In this document: piece after piece, positions 9,005 through 20,754 of the stretch
Position numbering within the stretch: the first letter of the stretch is position 1
Layout of the letters: each line of letters begins with the position of its first letter
Made by a program: the position numbers and the translations under genes
Source of the DNA: Bacillus chungangensis
GTDB lineage: Bacteria > Bacillota > Bacilli > Bacillales > Bacillaceae_C
Direction: 5' to 3'
NCBI RefSeq assembly: GCF_030812995.1
Contig: NZ_JAUSTT010000003.1
Coordinates: 62,001-126,000 of the forward strand
Length of the DNA: 64,000 bases
Notes under the pieces: model-generated
The model's database searches: none
The model's input: the letters and a program-made list of their open reading frames with translations, nothing else
Told to the model about the DNA's origin: nothing

Positions 9005-9522
9005 TTTTCACACTTCCTAAATTGTTCTTATCTATAGTATTAAATAATAATGACGTTTAAATTCATGTTTACTTAAAATAAATTGCATGATTATTTTTTA
9101 TTTTCTGTAATAATACAAAACTATATGTTATGTTTTTCACAAACTTATGCATGTTGATAATCGATACTACTAAACTTTCGAATTAGATGAATAAGAATAT
9201 TTAAAAGGAGTAATTATTCAAAGGCTTTTTCAATTAATGTCGATTTAACAGTTGAGTTTAGTATTCATTTAATACTATATAAAGATAGAGTCTAATTCTC
9301 TTTAAGGAACAAGTGTTGCACTTATCAAAACTGGTTGTCAAGGAACATAAATCATTACAGCTAGTGCAAGTTATCACAAGTGGTAATCTAAAATTTATCT
9401 ATAAAGATGAAAACAATGTTTAATATGGAGTGGCGGGCATGATATCTCATAAAATACAAAACCTTTACTTTTCGGATCATACCCGCAAAGCTCCAACTAT
9501 TAAATTATAGTATAGAACTAAA
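9005..9522. other. Intergenic stretch between tdcA and pdxK
   Basis: No gene. The right part holds a long, slightly imperfect inverted repeat (9427-9494) just after the tdcA stop. The rest is AT-rich with no promoter I could support for pdxK. Confidence 0.45.
9427..9494. repeat. Inverted repeat downstream of tdcA
   Basis: The left arm (9427-9443, GGAGTGGCGGGCATGAT) pairs with the right arm (9476-9494, ATCATACCCGCAAAGCTCC) with one substitution and a small bulge, around a 32-base loop. It begins 29 bases after the tdcA stop. No T tract follows on the minus strand, so it is not a classical terminator; an mRNA 3'-end stabiliser or the ends of a decayed element are alternatives. Confidence 0.55.
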
Positions 9523-11385
9523 TTATTTTACTATACCATAGATCGTTTCAAGTTTTTCTTGAATAGCTTTTTCAATCTTGCCTGCATATTCCTCAAAAAC
9601 ATCTTTGTCATAAGCATATGGAGACAATGCACAAGCACGTAGTATTGTGACTTTACCTTCACGATCCCATTCTTCTTTGCTAAATCCTAGGCTTTGAACA
9701 TATGGCAATGGGCTGTTTCCATAGTCAGGAATTGCAAAGTCAGTATGTGAAGTAATGAACTCATTGCTGTATAACCCACCTTTAACGTAAGAAGCTTGGT
9801 TAAAGAATTCATTATTTAATTTATTCATTTTTTCTAAATCAGTATTTCCTTCTTCATTAAATACATAGTCAACCATATTGAAGTCAGGCTTTGTTAATGG
9901 GTAAACATTGATTGTTTTATCGCCAACTTTAAATTGCTTTCCTTGCAAGAAGTGATAGAAACGGTAAGCTCCTTCAATACTTGCTCCGATTAATTTACCA
10001 TAGCCTGTTACGTTTAATGGCAATACTTTATGCGCTGTCCAAACTGCTGCTGCAGTGGCGCCTGCTTTAGATCCTTCAAGCATATATGCACCAAGTAAAG
10101 CTGGTATGTCTGCACCTTTTTCAAATACATAAGTTGCGAAATAAGAGATAACGTCACGCATTCTAATGTCTTTAACGACAATACCACCAGCAGAATATGG
10201 GATGTAACCCATTTTATGTGGATCAATTGTAATGGTCTCTACTTCACTCATCGCTTTGAAAGAATGATAAATATCTTCTGTGAGCCATTCGTTTTTCTCA
10301 GTGAAAATATTCCATTTCTCATATACTTCCTCAATTTTATCGTAATCGATGAATTCATTGTTTTCATCTAAGAAGATAGCACGAGCATATCCACCATAAG
10401 CTGCATCTACATGAATATAGAAATAAATCCCTTCTTTAGCTAATTTTTCTCGTAGTGCTACCATTTTGTCGATACGGTCTACTTGACCTTCTTCAGTCGT
10501 CCCAATGACCCCAACTACACCAAGAACTGGAATGTTTTGCGCAGCCAATTCGCGAATTTTAGCTTCTAGCTTATCGATATCCATGCGGTAATGCTCGTCC
10601 ACATCGATCGCTTCTACACTGTCAAGGCCTACACCGATTATATCGGCAGCTTTTAACCAAGAATAGTGTTTTGTTTGCGGAATTAACCATTTCCCTAATT
10701 GTTGAAGGTGTTTACCGCTGCGTGCAGAGTGAGCTTTCACTTCATCAATTTTTTCAGGAATTTGATCTAATATATCTAGAATTTCTTCTGTAGACATATT
10801 TAACAATTCCCATTCCGTTTTGCCTTCTACAAATTCAGGAGCTACTTCTTTAATCGCTAAAGGAAGAGACTTCATGTTTCGTGCATACCAAAGACCTTCA
10901 AGGTTAGCGATAGAACCATCTGCACAAATATGTCCCCAGCTTTCGCCTTTTTTATAGCCCATAAGTGCAGCAAATTCATGTCCAACTTCTTCTTCCATTT
11001 GTGAAGTACCTGGTGAAGATTCATAAGCTACGTTATTACCGTTCCATAACATTGCAGTTGTATAAGCAATAATAGAAGGCATTAATGTTTCAGAGTTCAT
11101 ATGTCCCCAGAAACGGCCTGCTGTATGCCATGGAAGTGAGTTTGTACGAAGTTTAGAAGATAACACATTAAATACACTACGTACATGATCAGCAGTTTCA
11201 TTGAAACTTTTTGAGCTTTTATCTTGTGGAGTAATAACTGGCAAATCTTGTGGCTGATAGTTTTGACGCCATCCCACATGTTCATCGATCATTTTTAATA
11301 ATAATTCTTTAAATAAATCAACGTTTTCGCCTTTACTTCCTAAAAATAAAGCTTTTAAGTTACGTTCTTGAAGTTCATTTTTCAT
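9523..11385 (-). CDS. tdcA: Tyrosine decarboxylase, PLP-dependent
   Basis: A 620-residue group II (aspartate aminotransferase fold) decarboxylase converting L-tyrosine to tyramine and CO2. Length and sequence follow the enterococcal/lactobacillal TyrDC closely, for example [40 protein letters not shown] and [18 protein letters not shown] should be bound at Lys391 in [16 protein letters not shown], with Asp327 (HVDAAYGG) contacting the pyridine nitrogen and His240 (KHYSW) stacking on the ring. A glutamate decarboxylase is excluded by these TyrDC-specific stretches. It starts 33 bases after the tyrP stop with a GGAGGA ribosome binding site, so tyrP and tdcA are co-transcribed. The reaction consumes a cytoplasmic proton and, with tyrosine/tyramine exchange, generates proton-motive force and acid tolerance. 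Confidence 0.96.
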   Translation of the reverse strand: MKNELQERNLKALFLGSKGENVDLFKELLLKMIDEHVGWRQNYQPQDLPVITPQDKSSKSFNETADHVRSVFNVLSSKLRTNSLPWHTAGRFWGHMNSETLMPSIIAYTTAMLWNGNNVAYESSPGTSQMEEEVGHEFAALMGYKKGESWGHICADGSIANLEGLWYARNMKSLPLAIKEVAPEFVEGKTEWELLNMSTEEILDILDQIPEKIDEVKAHSARSGKHLQQLGKWLIPQTKHYSWLKAADIIGVGLDSVEAIDVDEHYRMDIDKLEAKIRELAAQNIPVLGVVGVIGTTEEGQVDRIDKMVALREKLAKEGIYFYIHVDAAYGGYARAIFLDENNEFIDYDKIEEVYEKWNIFTEKNEWLTEDIYHSFKAMSEVETITIDPHKMGYIPYSAGGIVVKDIRMRDVISYFATYVFEKGADIPALLGAYMLEGSKAGATAAAVWTAHKVLPLNVTGYGKLIGASIEGAYRFYHFLQGKQFKVGDKTINVYPLTKPDFNMVDYVFNEEGNTDLEKMNKLNNEFFNQASYVKGGLYSNEFITSHTDFAIPDYGNSPLPYVQSLGFSKEEWDREGKVTILRACALSPYAYDKDVFEEYAGKIEKAIQEKLETIYGIVK

Positions 11386-11418
11386 TCTCTATTCCTCCAA
11401 TTATTATGCTAGATTGTC

Positions 11419-12885
11419 TTACTCAAGACAATCCTTCTCCCTAGTTGCATTTTTACTAAATGATTGATTATTAGTAGGTGCCTCTTTTTTCCACTCTGGT
11501 TTTTTACATTTGTTAATAATGAGAGCGATACCAATCATCACGATTGTTGCTACTACTTGATAGATAATATAGCCAGTGTATTGACTTGGGTCTAAAATGG
11601 ATGGTGGTATCAGACTGACAATAAGTGTAATTACCACACTAATCAAAGATAGAATCGAAACAAACCACATTAATCCATTCCCTTTACTACCTAATCTAAA
11701 TGGTCTCTTAATTTCTGGCATTTTATAACGCAAGCGAATAGCTGAAATAGCAATTAATGCATAAACAATACAATATAAAATAGTTGTTGTAATGGTAATA
11801 ATTAAGAAGGCACTGTTCACATCTGGAACAACTACGTACAAGAAAGATACTAAAGAAATAACAATCGCTTGAATCAAAACAAATGTGATTGGAATGTCTT
11901 TTTCAGTTCTTTTTTGGAAGAATCTAGGCAAGTTTCCTTCATCAGCAACTTTGATCATTGATTTACTTGGTCCAAGCACCCATGCACTTAGTTGTACTAA
12001 CACCCCTATTAAAATCATTAAGGAAATGATATTAACGAAGATAGACGGAATACCTAAGTCTTCACAGAAAATCATGTACGGTTGTGTAATATTAGCTAGT
12101 TCTAATTTCCCTAACGGCACTGCGTTAGAAACAGTTAATCCAGCAACAATATTAAATATTACCAATAAAATAACAGAAGCGATAACAGCAATTGGATAGT
12201 TGCGTTTAGGATTTTCAATATTGTTCGCATGCACGGATGAAATTTCTACCCCTGCGAAAATAAAGATAATTCCTGATAAATAAGTTAAACTGCCTAAGTC
12301 TTCAAAATTAGGAATTAAGTCGCTTGGTTTAAAATTCCCTAAATAGCTATTTGGTTGAATGCCATTCTTGATCAAATAGATGACACCTAGAATGACGAGA
12401 ATAACGAATGGAATATAAACACCAATAACTGCTCCCCAATTACCAGCTATTTTAACCATGTCAAATTTAAGATTTAGTATTGTGACACTCCAATAGGAGA
12501 TTAAAATAACCGCAAAAATAAAGTAATTGTTGGAAGATAGTCCTGGTTGATTAATGACGTAACCAAATAGAACACCAACTGTTGAAGCAACCATTACCAT
12601 ACCAAAGAACATTTGAACCCATAATAACCATGAGGTAACAAATCCCCATTTTTCACCTAACGCATTTTTCACCCAAACTTGAGGTCCACCTTCTTCAGGC
12701 CATCCGGTAGAAAGTTCAGCTGACATTAATGCGATAGGCAGGGCAAATAGAACCGCGGCAATTAACATGTAGAAAATTTGAGTCCATCCTGTAATAGCAA
12801 GTGTTGGCACACTACGTACAGTACCAAAGAACGCCATCGTAATACCGATCAACCCAAAAAGTGTTAGCCTTTTTGTTTTAGCCAT
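11419..12885 (-). CDS. tyrP: Tyrosine/tyramine antiporter
   Basis: A 488-residue APC-superfamily transporter with about 12 predicted membrane segments and a hydrophilic, Lys-rich C-terminal tail. The N-terminal LTLFGLIGITMAFFGTVRS and the PEEGGPQVW motif are those of amino-acid/amine exchangers associated with decarboxylases. As the first gene of a tyrP-tdcA unit it is assigned tyrosine uptake in exchange for tyramine. In lactic acid bacteria the order is tdcA then tyrP, so the order here is reversed. A second, near-identical copy begins at 1286. The start is the ATG after GAAGGATATATTT; the messenger probably has a leader of about 300 bases. Confidence 0.92.
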   Translation of the reverse strand: MAKTKRLTLFGLIGITMAFFGTVRSVPTLAITGWTQIFYMLIAAVLFALPIALMSAELSTGWPEEGGPQVWVKNALGEKWGFVTSWLLWVQMFFGMVMVASTVGVLFGYVINQPGLSSNNYFIFAVILISYWSVTILNLKFDMVKIAGNWGAVIGVYIPFVILVILGVIYLIKNGIQPNSYLGNFKPSDLIPNFEDLGSLTYLSGIIFIFAGVEISSVHANNIENPKRNYPIAVIASVILLVIFNIVAGLTVSNAVPLGKLELANITQPYMIFCEDLGIPSIFVNIISLMILIGVLVQLSAWVLGPSKSMIKVADEGNLPRFFQKRTEKDIPITFVLIQAIVISLVSFLYVVVPDVNSAFLIITITTTILYCIVYALIAISAIRLRYKMPEIKRPFRLGSKGNGLMWFVSILSLISVVITLIVSLIPPSILDPSQYTGYIIYQVVATIVMIGIALIINKCKKPEWKKEAPTNNQSFSKNATREKDCLE

Positions 12886-13160
12886 AAATATATCCTTCTT
12901 CCCTTATTCAACTTTGAACTGAACTAATAGTCTAATTTTCAAGTAACTGTATACCTAGGATGTAGATCTTAAAAACTAGACAAACTTCTAATTGATGAAT
13001 GTATACGTATTCATCCCTTTCTCTTAATAGCTAAATTTACTTGATAAATAGTCTTTGTTTAATATTTCACAAAAACATCAAAACCAAAACTATTTATAAG
13101 TAATTCACTCCACCATTCTTTAAATTTAATAAATAGAGAAATACAATATTTTATTATTAT

Positions 13161-13178
13161 TTGTGAAAGCACTCACAA
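13161..13178. promoter_or_regulatory. Crp/Fnr-type palindrome near the tyrP start point
   Basis: TTGTGA, six bases, TCACAA is a perfect palindrome matching the TGTGA-N6-TCACA box of Crp and of Bacillus Fnr/ArcR-type regulators. It also resembles a CcpA cre site, though with CA in place of the central CG. It would lie about 10-27 bases downstream of the predicted start, a position suited to repression. Confidence 0.6.
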
Positions 13179-13181
13179 GTT

Positions 13182-13193
13182 AACTTGCAAGTT
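13182..13193. promoter_or_regulatory. 12-bp palindrome at the tyrP start point
   Basis: AACTTGCAAGTT is a perfect palindrome overlapping the predicted transcription start of the tyrP-tdcA unit. It is a candidate operator for an unknown regulator. Confidence 0.4.
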
Positions 13194-13194
13194 T

Positions 13195-13223
13195 AGTTTA
13201 CGCCTGTATTTTTGTTTTGTCAA
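13195..13223 (-). promoter_or_regulatory. Candidate promoter of tyrP-tdcA
   Basis: On the minus strand TTGACA (13218-13223) and TAAACT (13195-13200) are 17 bases apart. Transcription would begin near 13188 and give a leader of about 300 bases before tyrP. Confidence 0.6.
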
Positions 13224-14167
13224 TATCTAATTTTTTATTGATATTACAGACTTTAATAAGGTTTATTAAAATCTTATTATTCAACGGATTAACGCATTGT
13301 TTGATTTATTAATAAATCCATTAAACCTTTAATGCTTTTATAAATAAAAGCATTAACCTTTTAAAACCATCCTGTTTAGTATGTTTTAATAATTTAAAAT
13401 TATATTAAACACATATATATACATACTTATATTTTTTTGAAATAGTTTTTATCGTTTTATTTTTTCATAAGAATTTGTATTTAATGACTAAAAACTCGAA
13501 AGTTTTGTCTTAGCGATTGGAATTTTAATTTTATTAAAATATCCATATCTGTATATAATATATATTATCTGAATAATGAGATGTATTAATTTGTGGTCAA
13601 CTATCACTTGTGGAAAAAATAAAACGGAGACATACTCTTATAAACAATAGATTTATCCCCTACATTTTGGAAGTATTTAATGCTAAAAAAAAGACGAATA
13701 TCTAATAGATATTCACCATGATTGACTTCATTATACCTTTTTTGATTTTTTAATCTCTTAACAGTCATATTTTAAAAGTTGCTCACTCGAAACCACTTGA
13801 TAGGAGTTTTCGTTTAAATATGTTCTTTGTAACCTATTCGACAATTCGTTAAATTCCTCCTCGTATTTGTATTTTTATCATTCTCTTCGAAATTTTCGTA
13901 CTCTTAGACATCTATGAATGAGTACAAATAAAAGTTCAAAGTTATAAAAAGGAAAATCAAGCCCTCAAGAGCCTTTCCCAAAAATAAACTTAAAGTTTTC
14001 ATAAAAATTACAGGATAAAAACTACTCTCTCTATTTTCTTTACAAAATCATGTTTCATCATCTCTTCTCCTTTATTCATAGCTGTGTCAAAAAAGCTCTA
14101 AGCATAAAAAAATCGATATTAAATTTTTAGTTTATTATAAACACTTAGTAAAACTGTTCTATATCAC

Positions 14168-14590
14168 TTATTTATCGAAAATTACATTTAAATAATCCCC
14201 ATGTCCTCGAACTAAGTTGACTTGATCTTTATAAGAAATCCAAAAGTAACGAAATATTAAACCATCTTCGCTGCCGCCTCCAGTTGGATGATGTGTCCAT
14301 TGATCCGCAACATTTTTCACATTAATTTTATAGAAGTAACGTTTATGAATAGTACCATCATCATATTCCCAAAGATCCTTTGCAATTAGTGACTCAACCT
14401 TAAAGTCTTTTAAACCTGTCTCCTCTTTCATTTCCCGAATAACAGCATGATAAGGATCCTCTTGATCCTCTACCGTGCCTTTTGGAATTTGTATTCCCGC
14501 TTCAGCTATTGGATGCTGAAATACTAATACTTGCACTTTTCCCTCTTCTAATCTTGTTACATATCCATATGCTTTTCTTACGTACTTCAT
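14168..14590 (-). CDS. Nudix hydrolase
   Basis: About 140 residues. The Nudix box is present as PKGTVEDQEDPYHAVIREMK followed by EETG, matching G-x5-E-x7-REUXEEXGU with the metal-binding glutamates in place. Such enzymes hydrolyse a nucleoside diphosphate linked to another group; the substrate cannot be told from sequence. The start is set at the second ATG of an ATG-ATG pair, eight bases after GGAG. It stands alone between the tyrP control region and the bgl operon. Confidence 0.85.
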   Translation of the reverse strand: MKYVRKAYGYVTRLEEGKVQVLVFQHPIAEAGIQIPKGTVEDQEDPYHAVIREMKEETGLKDFKVESLIAKDLWEYDDGTIHKRYFYKINVKNVADQWTHHPTGGGSEDGLIFRYFWISYKDQVNLVRGHGDYLNVIFDK

Positions 14591-15022
14591 CATTATCTCT
14601 CCATTCAATTTAAAGTTTATAATCATTCATTTTGTTATATAAAACAACTAATCATTTTTTATATTGAAGCGGAAGGCATTTAAAGAAAAAAGTGTAGAAT
14701 GTAACCCTACTCTTTTAGAAAAGTTGATTATATTTAATGTGAAATTACTCCTTATTCTGAGATAGTTTAACAAGAAAAAGAACTTGAATCAGAAAAAAAG
14801 TAAAAAATGGTAATACACTTAAAGTCCATATCATCAGGAATCTTAGGCGTAAATCATTTATCGAATATTCGGTTCGAAAAAAACGACTAAATCCATGATT
14901 CGATCTAGTCGTTTTTTCTCATGCTTTTTTTTCTTTTTTTTCATTACGAATCGAATCGGTTAGCGGATTTCCGTGCAGTTTTTGTACTTGAAAAAACAAC
15001 AACAGAACCCTTGGCATACATA
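14591..15022. other. Intergenic stretch between bgl operon and Nudix gene
   Basis: No gene. It contains the strong hairpin that ends the beta-glucoside operon (14879-14916) and otherwise AT-rich DNA. Confidence 0.5.
14879..14916. terminator. Terminator of the beta-glucoside operon
   Basis: Arms AAAAACGACTA and TAGTCGTTTTT around a 16-base loop, with T runs on both strands. It lies about 105 bases after the 6-phospho-beta-glucosidase stop and could work in both directions. Confidence 0.8.
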
Positions 15023-18294
<3,272 letters not shown>

Positions 18295-18421
18295 TTTGAT
18301 CCCTCCTGTATATGTAAATAGATTCTCAGCTTTTGCTAAGATATATAGAAACTCCTTATTTTTTAGGAAGTTTTTTCAAAGATGTTCATTGTAAAGGAAG
18401 GTTCTGTCCGGTTCATCGGGA

Positions 18422-18509
18422 ATAAAAAAGACCTAAATAGATAAATAGACTATGAAATACACAATCTTATTTATCCATTTAGGTCACGCCTGCCGAACAG
18501 TAACGATCC
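18422..18509 (-). promoter_or_regulatory. RAT antiterminator and terminator before bglP
   Basis: On the minus strand a ribonucleic antiterminator (18481-18509; begins GGATCGTTACTG, ends GGCGTGACCT) overlaps the 5' arm of a long terminator ending in TTTTTT at about 18422-18428. Binding of the BglG/LicT protein to the RAT would prevent the terminator and allow bglP and the hydrolase gene to be read. Confidence 0.92.
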
Positions 18510-18516
18510 TATTTGC

Positions 18517-19359
18517 TTAAGATAAAGTTCTTGATGTGACACGATGAATATGTAGTGTTAAATACAACATTTCATCTGATGACACGATCCATCTGTATTT
18601 TTCTTTTAAAAAGTCTTTGATGCGTAATGCACAAGCATAATCATTGTCATACTTTACTTTGACAGTATCTAATAAGACGTTATCGGTTTCCATCACATTC
18701 CCCGCCATCTGACGCTTCACAAAATAACGGAGATGGGTAATAAAGCGGGTGTAATTAAAAGAATCTTTTTCTATTTCAATTTGGTAATGATAAAACATGA
18801 TATCTAAAATTTTTCCAATGATATCCGTACACAGAACTGTTTCTTCCATTCCGTCAGATTCTACCTGCGCATTCACAAAATGCAAAGCGATAGATGCCGC
18901 CTCTGATTTCAGGAAAGAAATACCAGTTTTCTCCTGAATAATTTTTAGCGCTTGTAAGCTAACCTGATACTCCTTCGGATAAAGCTGCTGAATTTCCCAT
19001 TGAAGCGGACTTTTTAAAAAAGCATCATCTTTCGCTCGCTGGAGCATATAACTGATGTGATCCGACAGCGTTGCTAAAACATTTTGGTTTAGCTTCTGTT
19101 GCAACTCACTTTCGGCAAATTGGATTATTTCATCTGCTAATCGAATATCCTCCTCAGGGATATGCGAAAATAACTCAGAAAATTTCCCTATGTTGCCGTC
19201 TCCACTATTGAAATCAAATCGCTTCTCTATCAATGATTCATCAATTGCATCTTTTGGAAACTTTTGAAATCCGATTCCTTTTCCCATGAGAATCGACTCT
19301 ATTCCCTGGCTGTCTACCACAAGCACAACATTGTTATTGAAAACTTTTTTTATGATCAT
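18517..19359 (-). CDS. licT: Transcriptional antiterminator, BglG/LicT family
   Basis: 280 residues. The N-terminal RNA-binding CAT domain (about 1-55: IIKKVFNNNVVLVVDSQG, GKGIGFQKFPKDAID) is followed by two PTS regulation domains (PRD1 about 65-170, PRD2 about 172-280) with their conserved histidines. It binds RAT elements as a dimer when beta-glucoside is available and glucose is not, through PTS-dependent phosphorylation of the PRDs. Two RATs are present, one before its own gene and one before bglP, so it controls itself and the operon. The start is ATG at 19359 behind GAGGTG at a rather long spacing. Confidence 0.95.
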   Translation of the reverse strand: MIIKKVFNNNVVLVVDSQGIESILMGKGIGFQKFPKDAIDESLIEKRFDFNSGDGNIGKFSELFSHIPEEDIRLADEIIQFAESELQQKLNQNVLATLSDHISYMLQRAKDDAFLKSPLQWEIQQLYPKEYQVSLQALKIIQEKTGISFLKSEAASIALHFVNAQVESDGMEETVLCTDIIGKILDIMFYHYQIEIEKDSFNYTRFITHLRYFVKRQMAGNVMETDNVLLDTVKVKYDNDYACALRIKDFLKEKYRWIVSSDEMLYLTLHIHRVTSRTLS

Positions 19360-19397
19360 ACGTTATCACTTCACCTCTAAAAATTAATCAGAGTAGA

Positions 19398-19488
19398 AAA
19401 AAAGACCTAAAATAACTATCATAAAGACGACATAGTCCGCCTGTAAAATAGTTTATTTTAGGTCACGCCTGCTTACCAGTAACGATCC
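19398..19488 (-). promoter_or_regulatory. RAT antiterminator and terminator before licT
   Basis: A second RAT (19460-19488, again starting GGATCGTTACTG) overlaps a terminator whose arms are about 19404-19417 and 19450-19464, followed by a T run on the minus strand. licT is therefore autoregulated by antitermination. Confidence 0.92.
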
Positions 19489-19607
19489 AGTTCCACTTTT
19501 CAATTAACTTTATGATAACCCTTTCTTATATTTGTGTCAATGGTTTTTTTATCACTATTGAAAAACATCATATGTTCAGTTCATCCGAAAGATTTCATCC
19601 ATCGCGC

Positions 19608-19868
19608 TTACTTTCCTGTTAAAAAACATCCTATGTGTTGGTTCCTTTCAAAGAAAAAAATAAAACATATCCTAGTCGCTGTTGAGAAAATATTAAATTC
19701 GGTTGCAAAATCCTCCAAGCTTTGATAATCAGAACACAGCTTTGCACCTTTTTTCAATTTAAACCGCGATAGTTCCAATTCGTTTTCGCCTATTTCTGTT
19801 TTCTCATCCAAAAATAGTTCGGTTCGGTATCCAATAAAATCTAATTCCTCTTCTTTCTCCGTTGCCAA
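19608..19868 (-). CDS. Small unrecognised ORF after the FNR-like gene
   Basis: An 86-codon frame with a TTG start 11 bases after the FNR-like stop codon. The first 60 residues are acidic/hydrophilic and protein-like (GYRTELFLDEKTE), while the end is a Phe/Ile-rich run of doubtful coding quality. There is no clear ribosome binding site and I recognise no family. It may be a short accessory protein of the metal operon, a truncated gene, or chance. Confidence 0.25.
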   Translation of the reverse strand: MATEKEEELDFIGYRTELFLDEKTEIGENELELSRFKLKKGAKLCSDYQSLEDFATEFNIFSTATRICFIFFFERNQHIGCFLTGK

Positions 19869-19879
19869 TTAAATCTGTT

Positions 19880-20587
19880 TCATCTTGAGGAATTTTTGCA
19901 CCGTAAGTCTCTGCTGCCTATTATTTGTCGGATTGCTGCCATATCTATTATATGAATCTTTCGCTGTCCACTTTGTTTAATATAGCCTTTCTGTTGAAAT
20001 CCTGAGAGTTTACGGCTTAATGTTTCCTGAGTTGTCCCAAGATAGGAAGCTAGGTCTTTTTTACTCATCGGAAGCATGATCTCTGTTTTCCCATGAATAT
20101 CAACAAGCTCCATTAAATAAGAGGCAACTCTAATCTCAGCATCTTGGGAGCTCAATTGTGACACTAGCTTTTCTGCAGACTCTAAGCGACTGCTCAACTC
20201 TTCCAGAACCTTTAGAGAAATAGCCGGAAATTGATATAAGAGTTTTTGAAAATCGTTTCTTTCAATAACACATATTTCTACGTCCGTCATTGCTTCTGCA
20301 AAACTGTTATGTTTATTTTTTGTGAAAAGTGAAAGCTCCCCTAGGAAATCACCTGATTCCATCGTTCGTATAAATTGCTCTTTTCCAGACTCAGTCAGTC
20401 GGAAGATTTTCACTTTTCCTTTATGGACAATATATAGATGGTTTTCAGATTCCCCAGATCGAAAAATGATCTCTCCTTTCTTATATTTCTTACTATTGCT
20501 TAATTCTACGATTTTTTTCATTTCCTCTTCTTCCAGATGATTGAAAATAGGAACGAGCGATACACACATCTTTTTAGATGAACTCAT
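19880..20587 (-). CDS. Crp/Fnr-family regulator, FLP-like
   Basis: 235 residues: an N-terminal cyclic-nucleotide-binding-type beta-roll (about 13-130), a long dimer helix, and a C-terminal HTH (about 170-220). The recognition helix TTQETLSRKL has the E-x2-SR pattern that in FNR reads TTGA half-sites. There is no FNR four-cysteine iron-sulfur cluster. Cys8 and Cys106 sit near the two positions that form the redox disulfide in Lactobacillus FLP, so thiol-based sensing is a reasonable inference. It lies downstream of a heavy-metal ATPase, and an FNR-like palindrome precedes that operon, so it probably controls its own operon. The ATG has an AAGGAGG ribosome binding site. Confidence 0.88.
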   Translation of the reverse strand: MSSSKKMCVSLVPIFNHLEEEEMKKIVELSNSKKYKKGEIIFRSGESENHLYIVHKGKVKIFRLTESGKEQFIRTMESGDFLGELSLFTKNKHNSFAEAMTDVEICVIERNDFQKLLYQFPAISLKVLEELSSRLESAEKLVSQLSSQDAEIRVASYLMELVDIHGKTEIMLPMSKKDLASYLGTTQETLSRKLSGFQQKGYIKQSGQRKIHIIDMAAIRQIIGSRDLRCKNSSR

Positions 20588-20754
20588 GATAAGCCTCCTT
20601 CGGAATTTGATTTTTTGTCGTCGACAGCTAACATGGGAACTTCTGATGCATTCAGCAATTTTTTATTTGCACACATCTAACCAGCAGCAAGTCTCCATCT
20701 AAAAATCAGAAGCGTTAAGTGGAAACTTGAGAGAACCTCCTACTGATAGAATTC

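Larger units (their letters stand above)
12886..14167. other. Long AT-rich control region upstream of tyrP-tdcA
   Basis: 1.28 kb with no supportable gene. The left part is the presumed leader of tyrP, with a hairpin GATGAAT/ATTCATC at 12994-13015. The promoter and two palindromes lie at 13161-13223. A small hairpin GAATATCT/AGATATTC lies at 13696-13714. The rest is very AT-rich and unassigned. Confidence 0.5.

Noticed and set aside
9523-11385. Glutamate decarboxylase as the identity of tdcA
   Set aside because: The 620-residue length and the TyrDC-specific stretches match tyrosine decarboxylase, and tyrS and nhaC are neighbours.
12886-13190. T-box or riboswitch in the tyrP-tdcA leader
   Set aside because: No GGGTGGNACCGCG-like core, no specifier domain and no terminator stem with a T run were found in the leader.
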